A stretch of 64,000 nucleotides of DNA from Phorcus lineatus (GCA_921293015.1 OV121094.1:3152764-3216763); one strand, 5' to 3'; positions 44,501 through 56,042 are shown, numbered from the stretch's first letter. Notes: generated from the sequence alone by a model not told the origin. Made by a program: numbers and translations.

Positions 44501-47500
44501 GCACCTTTTATATTGATCAAACTGTTATGAGAGACAATTTCTTTTACCTATACCTAAACAACAGTACTTAAAGAACAGCAAATAATAAACACAGACACAC
44601 ACTTACATATTATAATATGTAAATTATATACATAACCAAATATTACTTATAAGCATTTGTCAATCTTCATGTAAGATTGCATTTCTCAATCTACCACAAC
44701 AGTGATTTGATGGCGGCATATTGTTCACTCTTTTGCAAGTACTAACACATAAACATGCAACGTAACTCATAATTTCACATACGTTGATTTATATGCATTT
44801 TCATTTGTAAATACAAATACTGCATATCTACACATCATGTTGAGTAGATACGGTGTGTCGGTATTTCAACTATCTGAATTATAATTAAGGATTTATAGAG
44901 ATGATATCCCGATTTAAGAGAAAGCACGTAACATTGACGAATGTAATGAATATCAATGTGATTTATTCTGTTGGGACGTTGTCAACTCTAATTATAATTT
45001 AACATGTGCATGTATCCATTCAATGGCAGACAGGGTCGTGGATCTATGAATGATATTGTAGAAGTTTAAAAAAAACCATGTACATGATAAAACTATTATT
45101 GTTACAGGACAGCTACTGACCGTGCTTGATATAGGATGCGCTCAGCTAGTTTAGTAAAGTAATATTCGAACAAACTGTCATATTAATAATAGTATTCAAA
45201 GTAGAACAACACTGGTGTTCAACATATTAATTACATGCAATTATCAAATTGATAATTCATGACATGCCATCCCAAAGTGATGCATTCAAGAAGTAAAGTT
45301 AAAATCAAAGTGTAACTTTCAATAGCCTCAAATTCTTATCTAATGATTTATGAATACATGTACATAAATTTTTATAATAACGCTTCCTCTCGTTTCGTCT
45401 TAGATATATGAATTCAATGCGTTTAACAAATAAAATGTATCTAACTCCCTCTCGTCCTGTTTCAAAATTGGTAACTTCACAAAGACTACAATCGTTTCAT
45501 CTGATTTAATAAACCTTCTTTTCAAAGTGTTTATTTTTCCATTCCAAGACCAACATATGCAGAATGTTTTCATTTACCAAACGAAGCATATTTTTGCACA
45601 AAGAGCAACGATTTTCATTTCTTATTGCTTTCCTGAGGATAGCATCTTATTTACGAAACTGTTATCTACACTAATGGATGCTAAACTGATTTTAAAATAA
45701 GTTCATTGTTATACTATACGACGGACGCACATACGCGGCTCTCGCTGAATAAGAGATGCTTTCTATCTACGCACATAGGCGTCTCTCGCTGTGAGAAACT
45801 GCTAATTAACGGACGCTTATATGCGGCTCTCGCTGTGAGGATCTCATTATTTTGACGCATATACGCGGCTCTCGGCGTTAATGAGTTAAGTGATGAAAAT
45901 GCAATTATTTCGAAATATTTCAATTCTTTAATTTCAGTAAGCTGCCTTACGCCCACATACAATCATAAACAAATAAAACAGAATTAGAAAGGAAGTGAAT
46001 TGACAATGTTTATTCCAGCTCGTCAACTGAAAACATTGGAGTAGAGCGAGATTACAGTGACTGTTTAGACCAGACTTTCCAAGTACTATATAACTTCCTT
46101 GAAGTGTTATAAACAACGTATGTGATCGATCTCTTACACAATATCCTTATTATCATTTCCTGTTCCGAGGACAGCTGTGCTTTATTGCTTTATGCCTGAC
46201 TGGCTGGCTGATAAGTTAGATAACATCATTGTTGATTTCAGCTTTACCGTTCATGCATTGTATAATGTCTGAGAGACTACGTGGAATAAGATATATCTAT
46301 AACAAAATGTAGATTATGCGGTTTTGATTATGTTCAAGATTAATCCAACTATATTTTATATTTTTCACTATCTCTTAAATGTCAAAAGCATGTGTTCATT
46401 TACTGTGAATAATTGGCGAAAAAAATCAAAACAAAGTAACTATTTGTCAAACCGGGATTAGGACGAGATAATATTTATTGTCATTTACGAAAGCGAATCT
46501 ATCATTAATTATGGCTCAGATTGTTGGTGCCCTTTTCTCTGTAAGACTGGTAAATACATGGACGTTAACAATTACTGCCAGGTTTGTATACATCATTTTT
46601 CAAGTCATTCTTATTCTTATCCATTCGTAATTAGAAATCCCTTATCGGAACTATCGGGACGCATGATGTACGAGGTGAACCCCTTGTCGATGACTTTGAA
46701 ATAATTAAAATATTAAATCAATTTTCGATTGTATCATCATGAGATTATACCTTAAAATTTTACTGATGAATAGTCAACTCAAATGCGAGACATACTAAAC
46801 CGGACCCAAAAAAACAGTTTAAAACACCCTATCATCAAGGTAACCCTTTTAGTTAAACTTTATAACTAGTGACCAGTACATCCTTCATGTATTCCCTTTT
46901 TATATTTTAAAATAATGGCAAACGTGTCTTAAATTTCTGAAAAATGATTGTGTCTTTGTTAAATGTCAACTTGGTGTTCAATTATGCTCTTAAAAAGTTT
47001 GATAACTATATGTGAATTGTAACAATATTAAAAGTGCATTGATTTTTACAGTTGTTTAATCCAGGTTAAATTTACTGCCAAATATAAAAAAAACAACCCT
47101 CAAACCCCTATCTGCCATAGATAAGAAATTTCAAATAGTTAGGAATTGAGTAATAGTGACGAAAATTCAAAAAATATCCACACAAGTCAAAACCTAACTT
47201 TTTAAAATATCTAAAGAAATATTGTGAAGTTTGTAGTGTCCAAGCTTACAAGTTAAATGTAAACAACTGCATAATACCAGAGTACCAGAATTGTTTATCT
47301 AATTTTGTAAAAGGTGAGGGAAATCTAAAAAAACTAAAAAAGATTTCACTTTACAAAGATTTATATATTTTTTCTCATATATCATATCTCATATGGCAGT
47401 TCAGTTGTAGAACGATTTGTTTAGAACGACATTCTCACACGCGTATCCGGTTGGGTAATTCGCGCGTGTAAGGAAACCACGCGCGTAGGATGCAGCGCAG

Positions 47501-49389
47501 TAAAAACATCGCTGAGTAGGGGGCGCGCTGATTGGGATTTACGACTCTCGCGGGGCCTCGCTAATTAAACACTGGAAGTTAAAAATGAGAGTTGTAGTCC
47601 ACCTTTAAATACGTGTGATTAATATTTTCATTTTAACCCAATATTCAACGTAGTCGAGAACAATAATCCTACCTAAATGTTGTGCCATTGCCAGGGAATG
47701 TAAATTTGAGGTTCCATTGGACGTAAACTACCAATTATCAGGAGGAAATGTGACTGGCTAAGTTCGATGTTTGCACCCCTCTAACTACCGCAATGACCGT
47801 GCCTGTGTTTTTTAACATTTTGCAGCTCGCCTCGTCAAGTAAACAAGTCAAAAATCACATTATCCCTTTGTTCTAAAAATTCATAGAAAACCAGCGATCG
47901 ACATAGATTGCGGATATATGCTCGAGACAGTAGGCTGCGGTCAGACCTAGTGGAGAAGATAGCCTTCACATATAGAGTTCGAATCTCGGTAGAGTCAATA
48001 TTTTGAAACTTTTATTCTTCGGAACATGGTCGATTTTAATCAGACTGATGCTCGAGACAACAATGACGTTTCATGACGTCACCTTGAAATACCAAAACTA
48101 AAGACATTTCAGTGATAAACCCTACCTACTCCGCCATTTTATTTTGCTCTAGTGGGAGCAGCCATGCAGTCATTAGCGCCTGGGCCTCACTCGTAGCGCA
48201 AGCGGAACGAGGCCCGGAAACCAGGTTAGCTGGTAATGGATACTGGTGTAACTCTCAACCATGCAGGGAAGGATGATCTTATTTTTGTACCCACAGTTAT
48301 TATCATGAATATCGACAAATGCCTAGGCTAATCAAAGATTGCCCTTATATCAAAACCTTTTCGACAATAAAACTGGCGGTTTTACAAAGATAACGTCGAT
48401 GGCTGCTTTTTAAATGAAAAACTGGTTAATTACTTAGAATTTTGTTAAACGTTAAGATAAGCTTTAATCTAAAATAAGACACTTTGGTACAAATAAATTC
48501 TATATCTAGATAGTCTTTGAAAAGGAGTTTTTTCAAAACTTTTTTTCAAGTGAATAATTACAATGAAGATAAAATTTTCCCTCTTTAATATCAGAAGGCA
48601 GTAGGATGATCAGACGCCATATAAATAATTGCCTCAAATCTTCACAACGTAAATGAAATGACTCACCATTGTCAGGTCCGGTATACAAATTACCGTAAGC
48701 TTTTACTTCGTCTGCTTCTCCTCCCTCCTGGCCCATCACGGACACTGAAGAGACAGATAAAAATGATGCTACTTAAAACTTGTATATGGATGCTCTACCC
48801 ATAGCAGATTAGCACGGCTCCCCATGTCGGGAATGATTCGACGGAGAATCACGTATCAATAGCCCAATAGCCCCCCCCCCCCCCCCCCCCCCCCCCCCTT
48901 CCCCTTCCAAATACTTTCAAGACCATAAGGTGGAGACTGTTGCTTTAGCTGAACAGAGCTGTATGAAATGCATCATATACGTCGTCCCTATCCTTTCGGA
49001 CCCCCACTCTAAGCTTTAAGAAATGGGATGTTCGGCCTACTCACTTCTTAAATTGGTGTTACCATGCCATTTATTTTAATATATTTTTCATGGATAAATA
49101 AAATGCGTTCACAATGTCTGTACATTCTTAAAAAAACGTTTCTACTTTCATTTGGCACGTATTTGCCTTTTAACTTCTATGTGTTTTTTTCAACTGTCTA
49201 AGGATTTTTCAGAATACTTTCAGCACGGAAGAAGAAGGAACTTGAACTCATGTGAAATTGTTAAAAGGTACAATGACTCACCATTACCCGTATGACCTGT
49301 ATCAGGAGTTCTATGGTACACATTACCGGCAGCGGTAACCTTTCCCGCCTTTCCTCCCTTTTGACCAACCACAGTCACATTCGCCATAC
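38548..49389 (-). CDS. Caspase with short two-repeat leader
   Basis: Exons join as 49387-49282, 48744-48667, 41757-41704, 40850-40776, 40533-40228, 39492-39303 and 38713-38548. All junctions are GT-AG and in frame; 975 nt, 324 residues. Residues 1-35 and 36-62 are two leader repeats, one per exon ([40 protein letters not shown]). Residues ~70-205 are p20: [12 protein letters not shown]97 in SRLGTDID, H156 in LSHG, and the catalytic C199 in QSCRG, where most caspases have QACRG. Asp-bearing linker ~206-233 ([13 protein letters not shown]) suits processing. p10 ~234-324 has [10 protein letters not shown]248 and GSWYIQEL, ending [10 protein letters not shown]...LYFKSV. It should cleave after Asp in apoptosis or immunity. 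No CARD or DED. An acceptor-like TTCAG before the ATG allows further upstream exons. The large third-exon intron hosts many transposons. Confidence 0.88.
39117..39245 (+). repeat. GT/GTGC microsatellite in last caspase intron
   Basis: Alternating GTGTGCGT units about 130 bp long between the p10 exon and the last exon. The Cys/Val-rich frames here are artefacts. Confidence 0.85.
40899..41100 (+). repeat. Degenerate GATATC palindromic repeat in caspase intron
   Basis: GGGAGATATCGCTTGTGAAA, GATATCGTTTTGACTGTA, AACAATGGCC and GTGGATGATAAAAAGAAT occur in the same order as at 27.09-27.37 kb. The right hairpin arm is missing. Confidence 0.6.
42068..42427 (+). repeat. Left arm of a large inverted repeat
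   Basis: CCTGGTTCCCGGGCCTCG, GCAATGACTGCATGGCT, ATATATCCG and CAGTCACATTTCCTCCTGAT match the reverse complement of 47731-48227 along their whole length at roughly 80% by eye. It is either one ~6.2-kb element with long terminal inverted repeats or two facing copies of one repeat. Confidence 0.7.
42740..43100 (-). pseudogene. LRR-like coding remnant split by a MITE
   Basis: With the 42919-43012 insert and one duplicated 9-mer left out, the minus strand reads one frame. [20 protein letters not shown] is followed by [16 protein letters not shown] and [12 protein letters not shown], ending at a stop near 42740. The LxxLxxLDxSGC pattern is that of leucine-rich repeats of the F-box/ZYG11 type. It is inside the caspase intron and lacks clear splice sites, so I take it as a relic. 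The insertion also breaks the frame. Confidence 0.35.
42919..43012. mobile_element. 94-bp MITE with 9-bp target duplication
   Basis: GAGCAACGG stands at 42910-42918 and again at 43013-43021. Between them the ends are inverted repeats: TCCTGTCTCAGAGTAAGACG at the left and GTCTTATCCTGAGACAGGAT at the right, with a CACTCTTCTAAAAAGAGTGG hairpin in the centre. Confidence 0.7.
43140..45715. other. Intron sequence with possible SINE tail
   Basis: Near 43980-44035 the words CCACGTCGGCGACATAAC, ATGGTGGAAGCAGACGTTAA and CTTCAACCCAACAAC look like a SINE 3' end; no A/B boxes were confirmed. The minus frame at 44176-44520 has no recognised domain. The rest shows nothing supportable. Confidence 0.3.
45722..45880 (+). 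repeat. ~43-bp tandem repeat, four imperfect copies
   Basis: GACGCAYATACGCGGCTCTC recurs at about 45724, 45768, 45812 and 45855 with diverged spacers. Relative to its AT-rich setting it is CpG-rich. Confidence 0.65.
45885..47730. other. Intron sequence, no feature
   Basis: AT-rich apart from a CpG-rich island-like patch at 47430-47570 (repeated CGCGCG words). No exon is supported. Confidence 0.4.
47731..48227 (-). repeat. Right arm of the large inverted repeat
   Basis: Inverted partner of 42068-42427. It is longer by ~120 bp because a SINE-like insertion with its target duplication lies at 47940-48059. Confidence 0.7.
47940..48047 (+). mobile_element. tRNA-derived SINE-like insertion
   Basis: The 108-bp insert is flanked by ATGCTCGAGACA at 47928-47939 and 48048-48059, a 12-bp target duplication. 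It contains an A-box-like TCAGACCTAGTGG and, ~30 bp on, a B box AGTTCGAATC, the internal pol III promoter of tRNA-derived SINEs. The matching place in the left arm (about 42232-42250) lacks the insert, giving an empty-site control. Confidence 0.65.
48871..48898 (+). repeat. Poly-C tract (28 C)
   Basis: Pure C run in the caspase intron between leader exons 1 and 2; poly-G on the sense strand, close to the 48744 acceptor. Confidence 0.9.
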
Positions 49390-49399
49390 CTGAATCGAG

Positions 49400-51600
49400 A
49401 AAATTTATGGATAATGTAAGACTTATATATAATATAAGTTATTTAGTGAGGTCTGATTGACGTTTATTTCATAACAATTTATGAAAAGATCAAAGTGTAG
49501 GTCCTCGACATCTAAAGGGAATAGCTAATAGGTATAGAATACATAAAACAATTTTCAGACCCAGTAACAAGAGTATCACATCCACCAATTTTTAATAATT
49601 TGAGGAATAATTTGTTATGCTAGTTTTCTCTGAAGTGGCTTCTCAAGAAATTTTCTGTTGAATAAGTGGCATGATATATTCCTTCCTCGACTTGCATGTA
49701 TATTAAACAACCACAAAGTGGTAACAAATTTATATGTGGAGTTTGAAAAGGAAAATTACTCATGTTTAAACAAAATACATTTTCCTTGAAAAATAGCTTC
49801 AAGGGATGGTGATGTTCCTGCACAGTTGTATCAAGTCCATAGGAGATACCCACATGAATATAAATCCCTTAAAAAAATGTTAGTGTCGTATAGCATGTTA
49901 TACAAGCAACACTTTCTTTTAGATTTTTATAAAGATCTATGACATTTACTTCATGAATACTATTTCAATCTAAGGTTAGACTTCCTTTCTTTCTCTCCAA
50001 CGGATGAATGTTTTCTGAATTGATAATGACGGGAGTGAAGATATGTTACTTAAAATATGTGGGTGAATTTTACATTGCAAATAGTACCGATTTTATTACG
50101 AGATTATGTATTGTGTTGCATCATGTCTACAATCAGGTACGGTTAACATCTCATAAATATATGAAAATACACTCCAGAAAGTAGTTGTGTCGAGATTCCC
50201 TGATACTCATCACCACTTTTTTATTCCACGCGATTTTATTTACTAGGCTGCGAATTGCCGACAGACGTTTAAAATATGTTTGGCAGTAAGAATCCCGTGT
50301 TACAAACTTGTATGCATAAACCTAAACGACACGTTGAGAACATGATACCACGACTCAAGCATGTGCATTTGGCTGTCAACCACACCGAGGTGTGTTAAAA
50401 GTGGCAATGCAAGTGCGTGGATGAAACCATTTTAAGATTGTCTGAAGGTGTCCTGAGAAATCAGTAAATGCTGCACGAGCATTTAATAAGGATCCAACCA
50501 TGTATTATGTTTATGAATCGTGCCGAAGACGTAGGTAACGTGGTTCCGGCGTCATCTTGATTGTACACATTTTTTGCAATTGTTCTTCCCCATGCACATT
50601 TGAGGAATCACTTCTCTACTAATACTTGCATGAGATAAACGATACTTAGACACTACTAGCTAAAACATTGCCCTATTTCAAGTTTCTCCCAGATTTCGCT
50701 GTTAACTTAAAAAACTACCAGTCAAATGTTATGATTTGTGCTTGAGTTTAAAACACGAATAAAACCTTTGAAAATTAAGAATAAATTCGCTCGCGGATAA
50801 TCTTTTTCGGTCAAAAGGCAGGGTCAAAGTTTGCACATGTGAAAAAAAGGAATTTTCCGATTGTGATTCCGATTCCGAAGTCGCCACTCATTAACAACAC
50901 CCAAATCAGCATTACTCAATACCTTATTAGTAAGACAAAAGAATATGGAACCATACCCTATTTGGATTAATTTAGTTATTAACGAGGAAATACGGACGTT
51001 TTAAATTGTCAGTTCTACGTTCGCTTTAAACTTATACAAATACTCTAAATCCTCGTGTTTAAACTCGGCTAAAAATAAACTTATTCACTTATTCACATTC
51101 CCATGACCATCTTTAGACTATCATTGAAAACAAATATCTTTAGGCATTTTTGGGATGAAGATGCAGGTTTAATATTAGCTAGATGATTTACACCCAAGGG
51201 GCGACAATTGCAAAATAGCATTTCTGTTGCAATATAGCACCATACTGAGCTGAATCCGTTTGTCTTCCCTTTCAACTATATAAGATTGTATTTTATGCTC
51301 ACTTTCATAAGTATTCAAAGGATATTTGTCAAACCGATGTTGATAGATGTCAGCTTTTGGTATGCTTTTCCACTATAACATTTTCGCAAAATTACTTTCT
51401 TTCGATAGAAGTTGAAAACCCTTTTTTGTTAAATTTTAAACACTTATGAACTCAAAAATATTAACCTTTACATAAGTTTGTATAATAATTACTGATATTA
51501 CATATGTGCAATATTACATATGGTTCAAAGGTATATAAGGGGTGGGATCGGCTAAAGACGTTCGAGGGCTCGGTAACTTTGTCTGCAGTAAAGAACTGTT
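49400..51600. other. Region upstream of caspase, no feature supported
   Basis: I looked for further leader-type exons (N-V-T, G-G) on the minus strand and found none. Promoter motifs like those near the SAM genes are also absent. Confidence 0.4.
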
Positions 51601-51606
51601 ATCGAG

Positions 51607-51758
51607 CACAGGGGCGTGTATCGCTTAGAAATAGCTTTAGAAAGACATATATACCCATAGACCCTACCCTACTACTATCCTTTTATATAGTAGTAGGGTA
51701 GGGTCTATGGGTATATATGTCTTTCTAAAGCTATTTCTAAGCGATACACGCCCCTGTG
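51607..51758. repeat. Perfect hairpin, 71-bp arms
   Basis: 51607-51677 is the exact reverse complement of 51688-51758, with a 10-bp loop TCCTTTTATA. Arms begin CACAGGGGCGTGTATCGC. A 27-base exact match to the left arm plus loop exists at 8082-8108, so the sequence belongs to a genomic repeat family. The overlapping frames on both strands are mirror readings of the arms, not genes. Confidence 0.9.
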
Positions 51759-52308
51759 TTATCGATAGCATGACATACTCGGTCCCAAAGGAAAACCTTT
51801 TATGAAATAACCCATCCTTGATCTGTGTTGCCAATGACACCGCTACGTCATATGGACCCACAATGTTCTCAATAGACGCAAAATTCTCAATAGACGCAAA
51901 GTTCTCAACACATGTGTTCACACGCTTTGCTATTGCGTCGACCAAAATGGCTTCCAGTTACAGCTCTTAGCTCATACTTTCGTGTTAATAGCGAATCAGG
52001 TGGCACGATTTCCTCCGAAATTCAAATTCAAATTTCTGAGCATGAGCTGAAAAGATCTGTTTTAAACTTAGCGTTTACAACTCCTATTTCCATCTTCTTA
52101 TTTCAAGCATTTTCATATGGTATTGTTTTATAACTGCTGATGAAGTTTTACCAGGGGTGATTTGTGAAGAGTATCGGAACATTAAGCCCAAGGTGACAGA
52201 GGATGCTGGCATTATTAAACGATTAGAACGGTAACAGGCTTGTTTTTACAAGAGTGCTTTGAACCACAGCCCGGATATGTTCTACTTTCATACACAGTGT
52301 ATGTAAAG

Positions 52309-53581
52309 TATGGAAGGGGATGTGTGCCAAAAATGAAATCCTGTAAACTCGTAATTCGCAAGTTGTAACATGTCGTTCTCAACCATGTAATTCTCTAAAA
52401 GACAAGTCCAAGTACGCAAACCTAACATTTCATTCCTGTAAAACTCAACTTTCTGTTCTCAACTTTACAAAGTTCAAATGTAATTCTAGAAATGTTAAAG
52501 TCGAAACTCATTTTTGTATTTCAAATACGAGGGATATACACATTTAGCAATGCTACAAATTACGTTTTACAATTGGTGAATGAAAATTGAAGAGTTGTAA
52601 AATCAGCCTTTGGAAACAGACTTTTGCATCTGGAGTTTTACATGAGTTGCATGGTTATGATTGCAATGTTCCGAAATACATCTGTACACGATTTCATATT
52701 TGGAAGTTTAACGAAGACTGCCGATGATTTCCGAAGATGATCGGTATTTGACAACAACGAGACCTCCCTGATCCAAGCTCCATGCAAAGCTGTGCAAGCT
52801 TTCCGGATAGTGTTGAGCTGAGTCCGCCACAATGCGCATTTTGTCAAAGTTCTTAGTCAGTTATTGATCTAGATCATTTTTTTCTACTGTTTTCGTAAGG
52901 GTTACACGAGGTTTATCTCACGCAAGAATATTATGAACTTTAATTCTGGGTTAGAATTTACTGGACACTAAATCTCTGCACAACTTACTGCATCGAGATG
53001 ATTCACTATAAAATAAATCTCGTTTAGATATTAAGGTAGGGTTTAAAAAACTTACCAAATTACGAGACTGGATTTAGAATAATGAAACAACGGCATACTT
53101 GTCTCGCAAAGACAAATAGCGGTAGAAAAAATATATCTATATTGTACACCCACGTTACGCTTAAAACACGGGCATGTAATTCTTTCAAATTAATAGTTAG
53201 AAAAATAACTACGCAACGTATAGTAAGGGGAAAGTTCCAAAATCATTGAAAAGAATAACTTTTTCTTTTGTTAGTCTTTCATTCGGTCGTTTAACCAATA
53301 AATATTTCATTCACCAATTGTAAAACGTAATTTGTAGCATTGCTAAATGTGTATATCCCTCGTATTTGAAATACAAAAATGAGTTTCGACTTTGAAATTT
53401 CTAGAAATACATTTGAACTTTGTAAAGTTGAGAACAGAAAGTTGAGTTTTACAGGAATGAAATGTTAGGTTTGCATACTTGGACTTGTCTTTTCGAGAAT
53501 TGCATGGTTGAGAACAACATGTTACAACTTGCGAATTACGAGTTTACATGATTTCATTTTTGGCACACATCCCCTTCCATA
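52309..53581. mobile_element. DNA transposon with 277-bp terminal inverted repeats
   Basis: 52309-52585 and 53305-53581 are inverted copies of equal length with few mismatches. Outer ends read TATGGAAGGGGATGTGTGCC and its complement. GTAAAG stands directly outside both ends (52303-52308 and 53582-53587), a 6-bp target duplication. The 719-bp interior has no recognised transposase; the minus frame at 52638-52847 has no domain I know. It is probably non-autonomous. Confidence 0.8.
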
Positions 53582-53599
53582 GTAAAGCAGTTCATTGAT

Positions 53600-55370
53600 T
53601 TAAAATGTATCAATCATATCTTGTAATCTTCATCAACCGTCAAATTGAGTTGATTTTAGATTGGCTTGAATAAGGCAACTATGGTAATCTTATTCCTAAT
53701 TATAGACCATTCTCACACCTTCAAGTCAACCCAAATCTAGTTCATGCATTCTAGGCGGAAATGCATCTTTCCGAAAAGTCTAGAAAAGGTCACGCAAAGA
53801 AACGGTTGAATTTCAACAGGAAACTAAGGGCCGATTAAAAGTAAAAAGCCCTTATGACCGATATGATTTGGAGAAAATGAAAATAAACATGAATTGTTAT
53901 CAAAGCAAAGTATTAAAACTATAAGTATAACATAATTATTTAGAAATAGATCATTTAACGCATACTTTATATAAAAAAACATGCCATCTTACCTTAGTTG
54001 TTGGATTCAGTTTGTGAGTTAACAATATATAAAACATGGAGCAACATGAAAAACACCTTCCTTGAGAAACGTGAATCTTACGCATGCGTAAAGCAGCTTT
54101 CTTTGTTACAACTAAAAATAGATGTTGCTCATCTTGAATACGTGTAGGAAATACCCGTTTCTCGGAAATGAGTGAATTATAATACAAGCGCTTTGGTAGC
54201 TAAAAACTATATTTAAAACCAACACCGATAACTGAGCTAGCAGTGACAAATAGGTACAACAGTACATTGAATCACTCGCGCATCAATGGTTTCTAACTTT
54301 ATATGTCCTTTGTTTACGTGCACTTGCATATAGAATAGAATGGAACAACCCACTAACCAGTTAAGAAGGGATTATTTTCTTATACAGATAAACTTGATTT
54401 GTGTTTAGTGTTACAATCTACCATATCAAAGTAAGATTGTTGTCCTATGTTTTCTTTGAGGTCAGATTTTGGAAAGTATTATCACATATTATTATGAATT
54501 GATATATGTGGGTCACGTGGATGAACCTTTAGAATAGGTGGGGTATCCATATATTACATTCTGATATGTAAATCTGGATTGAAAATTGGATATAGCTCAT
54601 CTTGAAAGCGTGCAAGAAACGGGCTTTAAACAATAGGTGAAAACCGATAACGAAAGTTGATGACATCTTCAGTAGTAAACCACTTCGTCACGGTTCACCT
54701 ATTGTACGGGCGAAACCGCTTTATAGCTGGTTCGCTAGAAAGCAAGGGACGTAACTCCATTGGTTCACACTAAAGCTAAGTCTTTTGGTTTTGTATTGTA
54801 ACTGAATAAATGAATTTGTACCAACTTAAAAACATAGTGTGAACAACATCTTTCGGCAAGTAATAAAGAATGGTATTTTTCTTTTTCTGGTGACTTCTTA
54901 CACAAATATAGCAAATATGAGAATGTGGAACCACCTGGTCGCTACCCATTAGGTGGCCAACAAGTGGTCTCACATTTCAGGTTGCATGGGTACCTTTTCA
55001 AGGTGTGATGAGATGATGTGCAAGAACAGTAATGAATTAGTTTCACAAAGTGGCAATTTGAATTATTATTTAAATGTTTTCAAACTGAACAAGATGGGAA
55101 CTGCTTTTTATGATGATAAATGTATACAAAAGTTGCGGAAAGAAGGACACATTTCATGAATATTAATGAGCTGTCTCATTGGTTGTAATTGTGATCAGGT
55201 CAAAGATCAAAGCTAATTAACATATTTGTTCACAATTTCATTGGTTGGAATACATAATTTCAACTTGTCAGGTCAAAAAGAAATAGCATAATCTAACGTT
55301 GTCAAAACAAACAACAAAATGAATTTCAACAAGACATATTGATATATATATGAAACAATTTATTTCTTTT
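53600..55370. other. No gene; weak inverted similarity to 59.2-59.6 kb
   Basis: CGCTTTATAGCTGGTTCGC at 54718-54736 has its complement near 59.59 kb, on the other side of the foldback element. Words around GTGGTC and CCCAC also recur. This hints at an older outer repeat pair. Confidence 0.35.
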
Positions 55371-55374
55371 TCCC

Positions 55375-55715
55375 ATCTGAAGTGATTTCAGTAATTTCAG
55401 ATTCGAGTTAAAGTAATTTAGTTTTTATAACAATTTGAATGTAATTAATAAACCTGAACAGTTTTATCTTATGAAACGCATTGAAAAGTGGCTTATGAAA
55501 GTAAGAAGAATTATTTACTTTAAGGAAAGATAATAATAATACATTTATTATCCATCTAAAGTGATTTCAGTAATGTTCATTGTTGGAAACATTGATGGAA
55601 AAGTGCCTTCTGATCGTAAGAAGATAAATAACTTGTAAAGAAAATAATCAACAGTAAAATAATATCATTCTGAATCAATTTAAAGTGATTTCAGGAATGT
55701 TAATTGATGTTAAAA
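55375..55715 (+). repeat. Diverged repeats of AAGTGATTTCAGTAAT
   Basis: The word occurs at about 55380, 55557 and 55680 with similar following sequence; a weaker copy is at 59165. They form an old tandem series ~120-180 bp apart. Confidence 0.4.
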
Positions 55716-55794
55716 AATACAGTTTGATAAAACAATTTTTTTGTTTGAATTAATAATCTACGGTGGCATATTAGGGCCATCTGTTTTTTTATTT

Positions 55795-55975
55795 TTATCT
55801 TGAAATTTCAAGAAAAAAGTTGAAATTTCAACATGTCCATCTTGAAATTTCAAGATATTTATGTTGAAATTTCAAGATATTTATGTTGAAATTTCAAGAT
55901 ATTTATGTTAAAATTTCAAGATAAATAAGTTGAAATTTCAACATAGCATCTTGAAATTTCAAGAATGATATATAT
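55795..55975 (+). repeat. CTTGAAATTTCAAG palindrome array, left
   Basis: About eight copies of the 12-14-bp perfect palindrome, spaced ~24 bp, with flanking A/T variants (AAG...CTT versus AAC...GTT). Confidence 0.85.
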
Positions 55976-56042
55976 ATAAGGATTTGATCTGTCAAAGTCA
56001 GCATTAGTTGTGTGGAAGTCGCCTTGATTAGACGTCCCTATA

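Noticed and set aside
44176..44520. 114-codon minus frame in the caspase intron
   Set aside because: No recognisable family, no splice sites, and length is within chance for the region.
51504..51945. Mirror frames sharing a GRVSLRNSFRKTYIPIDPT reading on both strands
   Set aside because: They arise because the two arms of the 71-bp hairpin are reverse complements; no domain and no independent support.
52309..53581. Polinton/Maverick assignment based on the 6-bp duplication and long inverted ends
   Set aside because: Only 1.27 kb, no polymerase or integrase, and the ends do not begin with AG as expected for that group.
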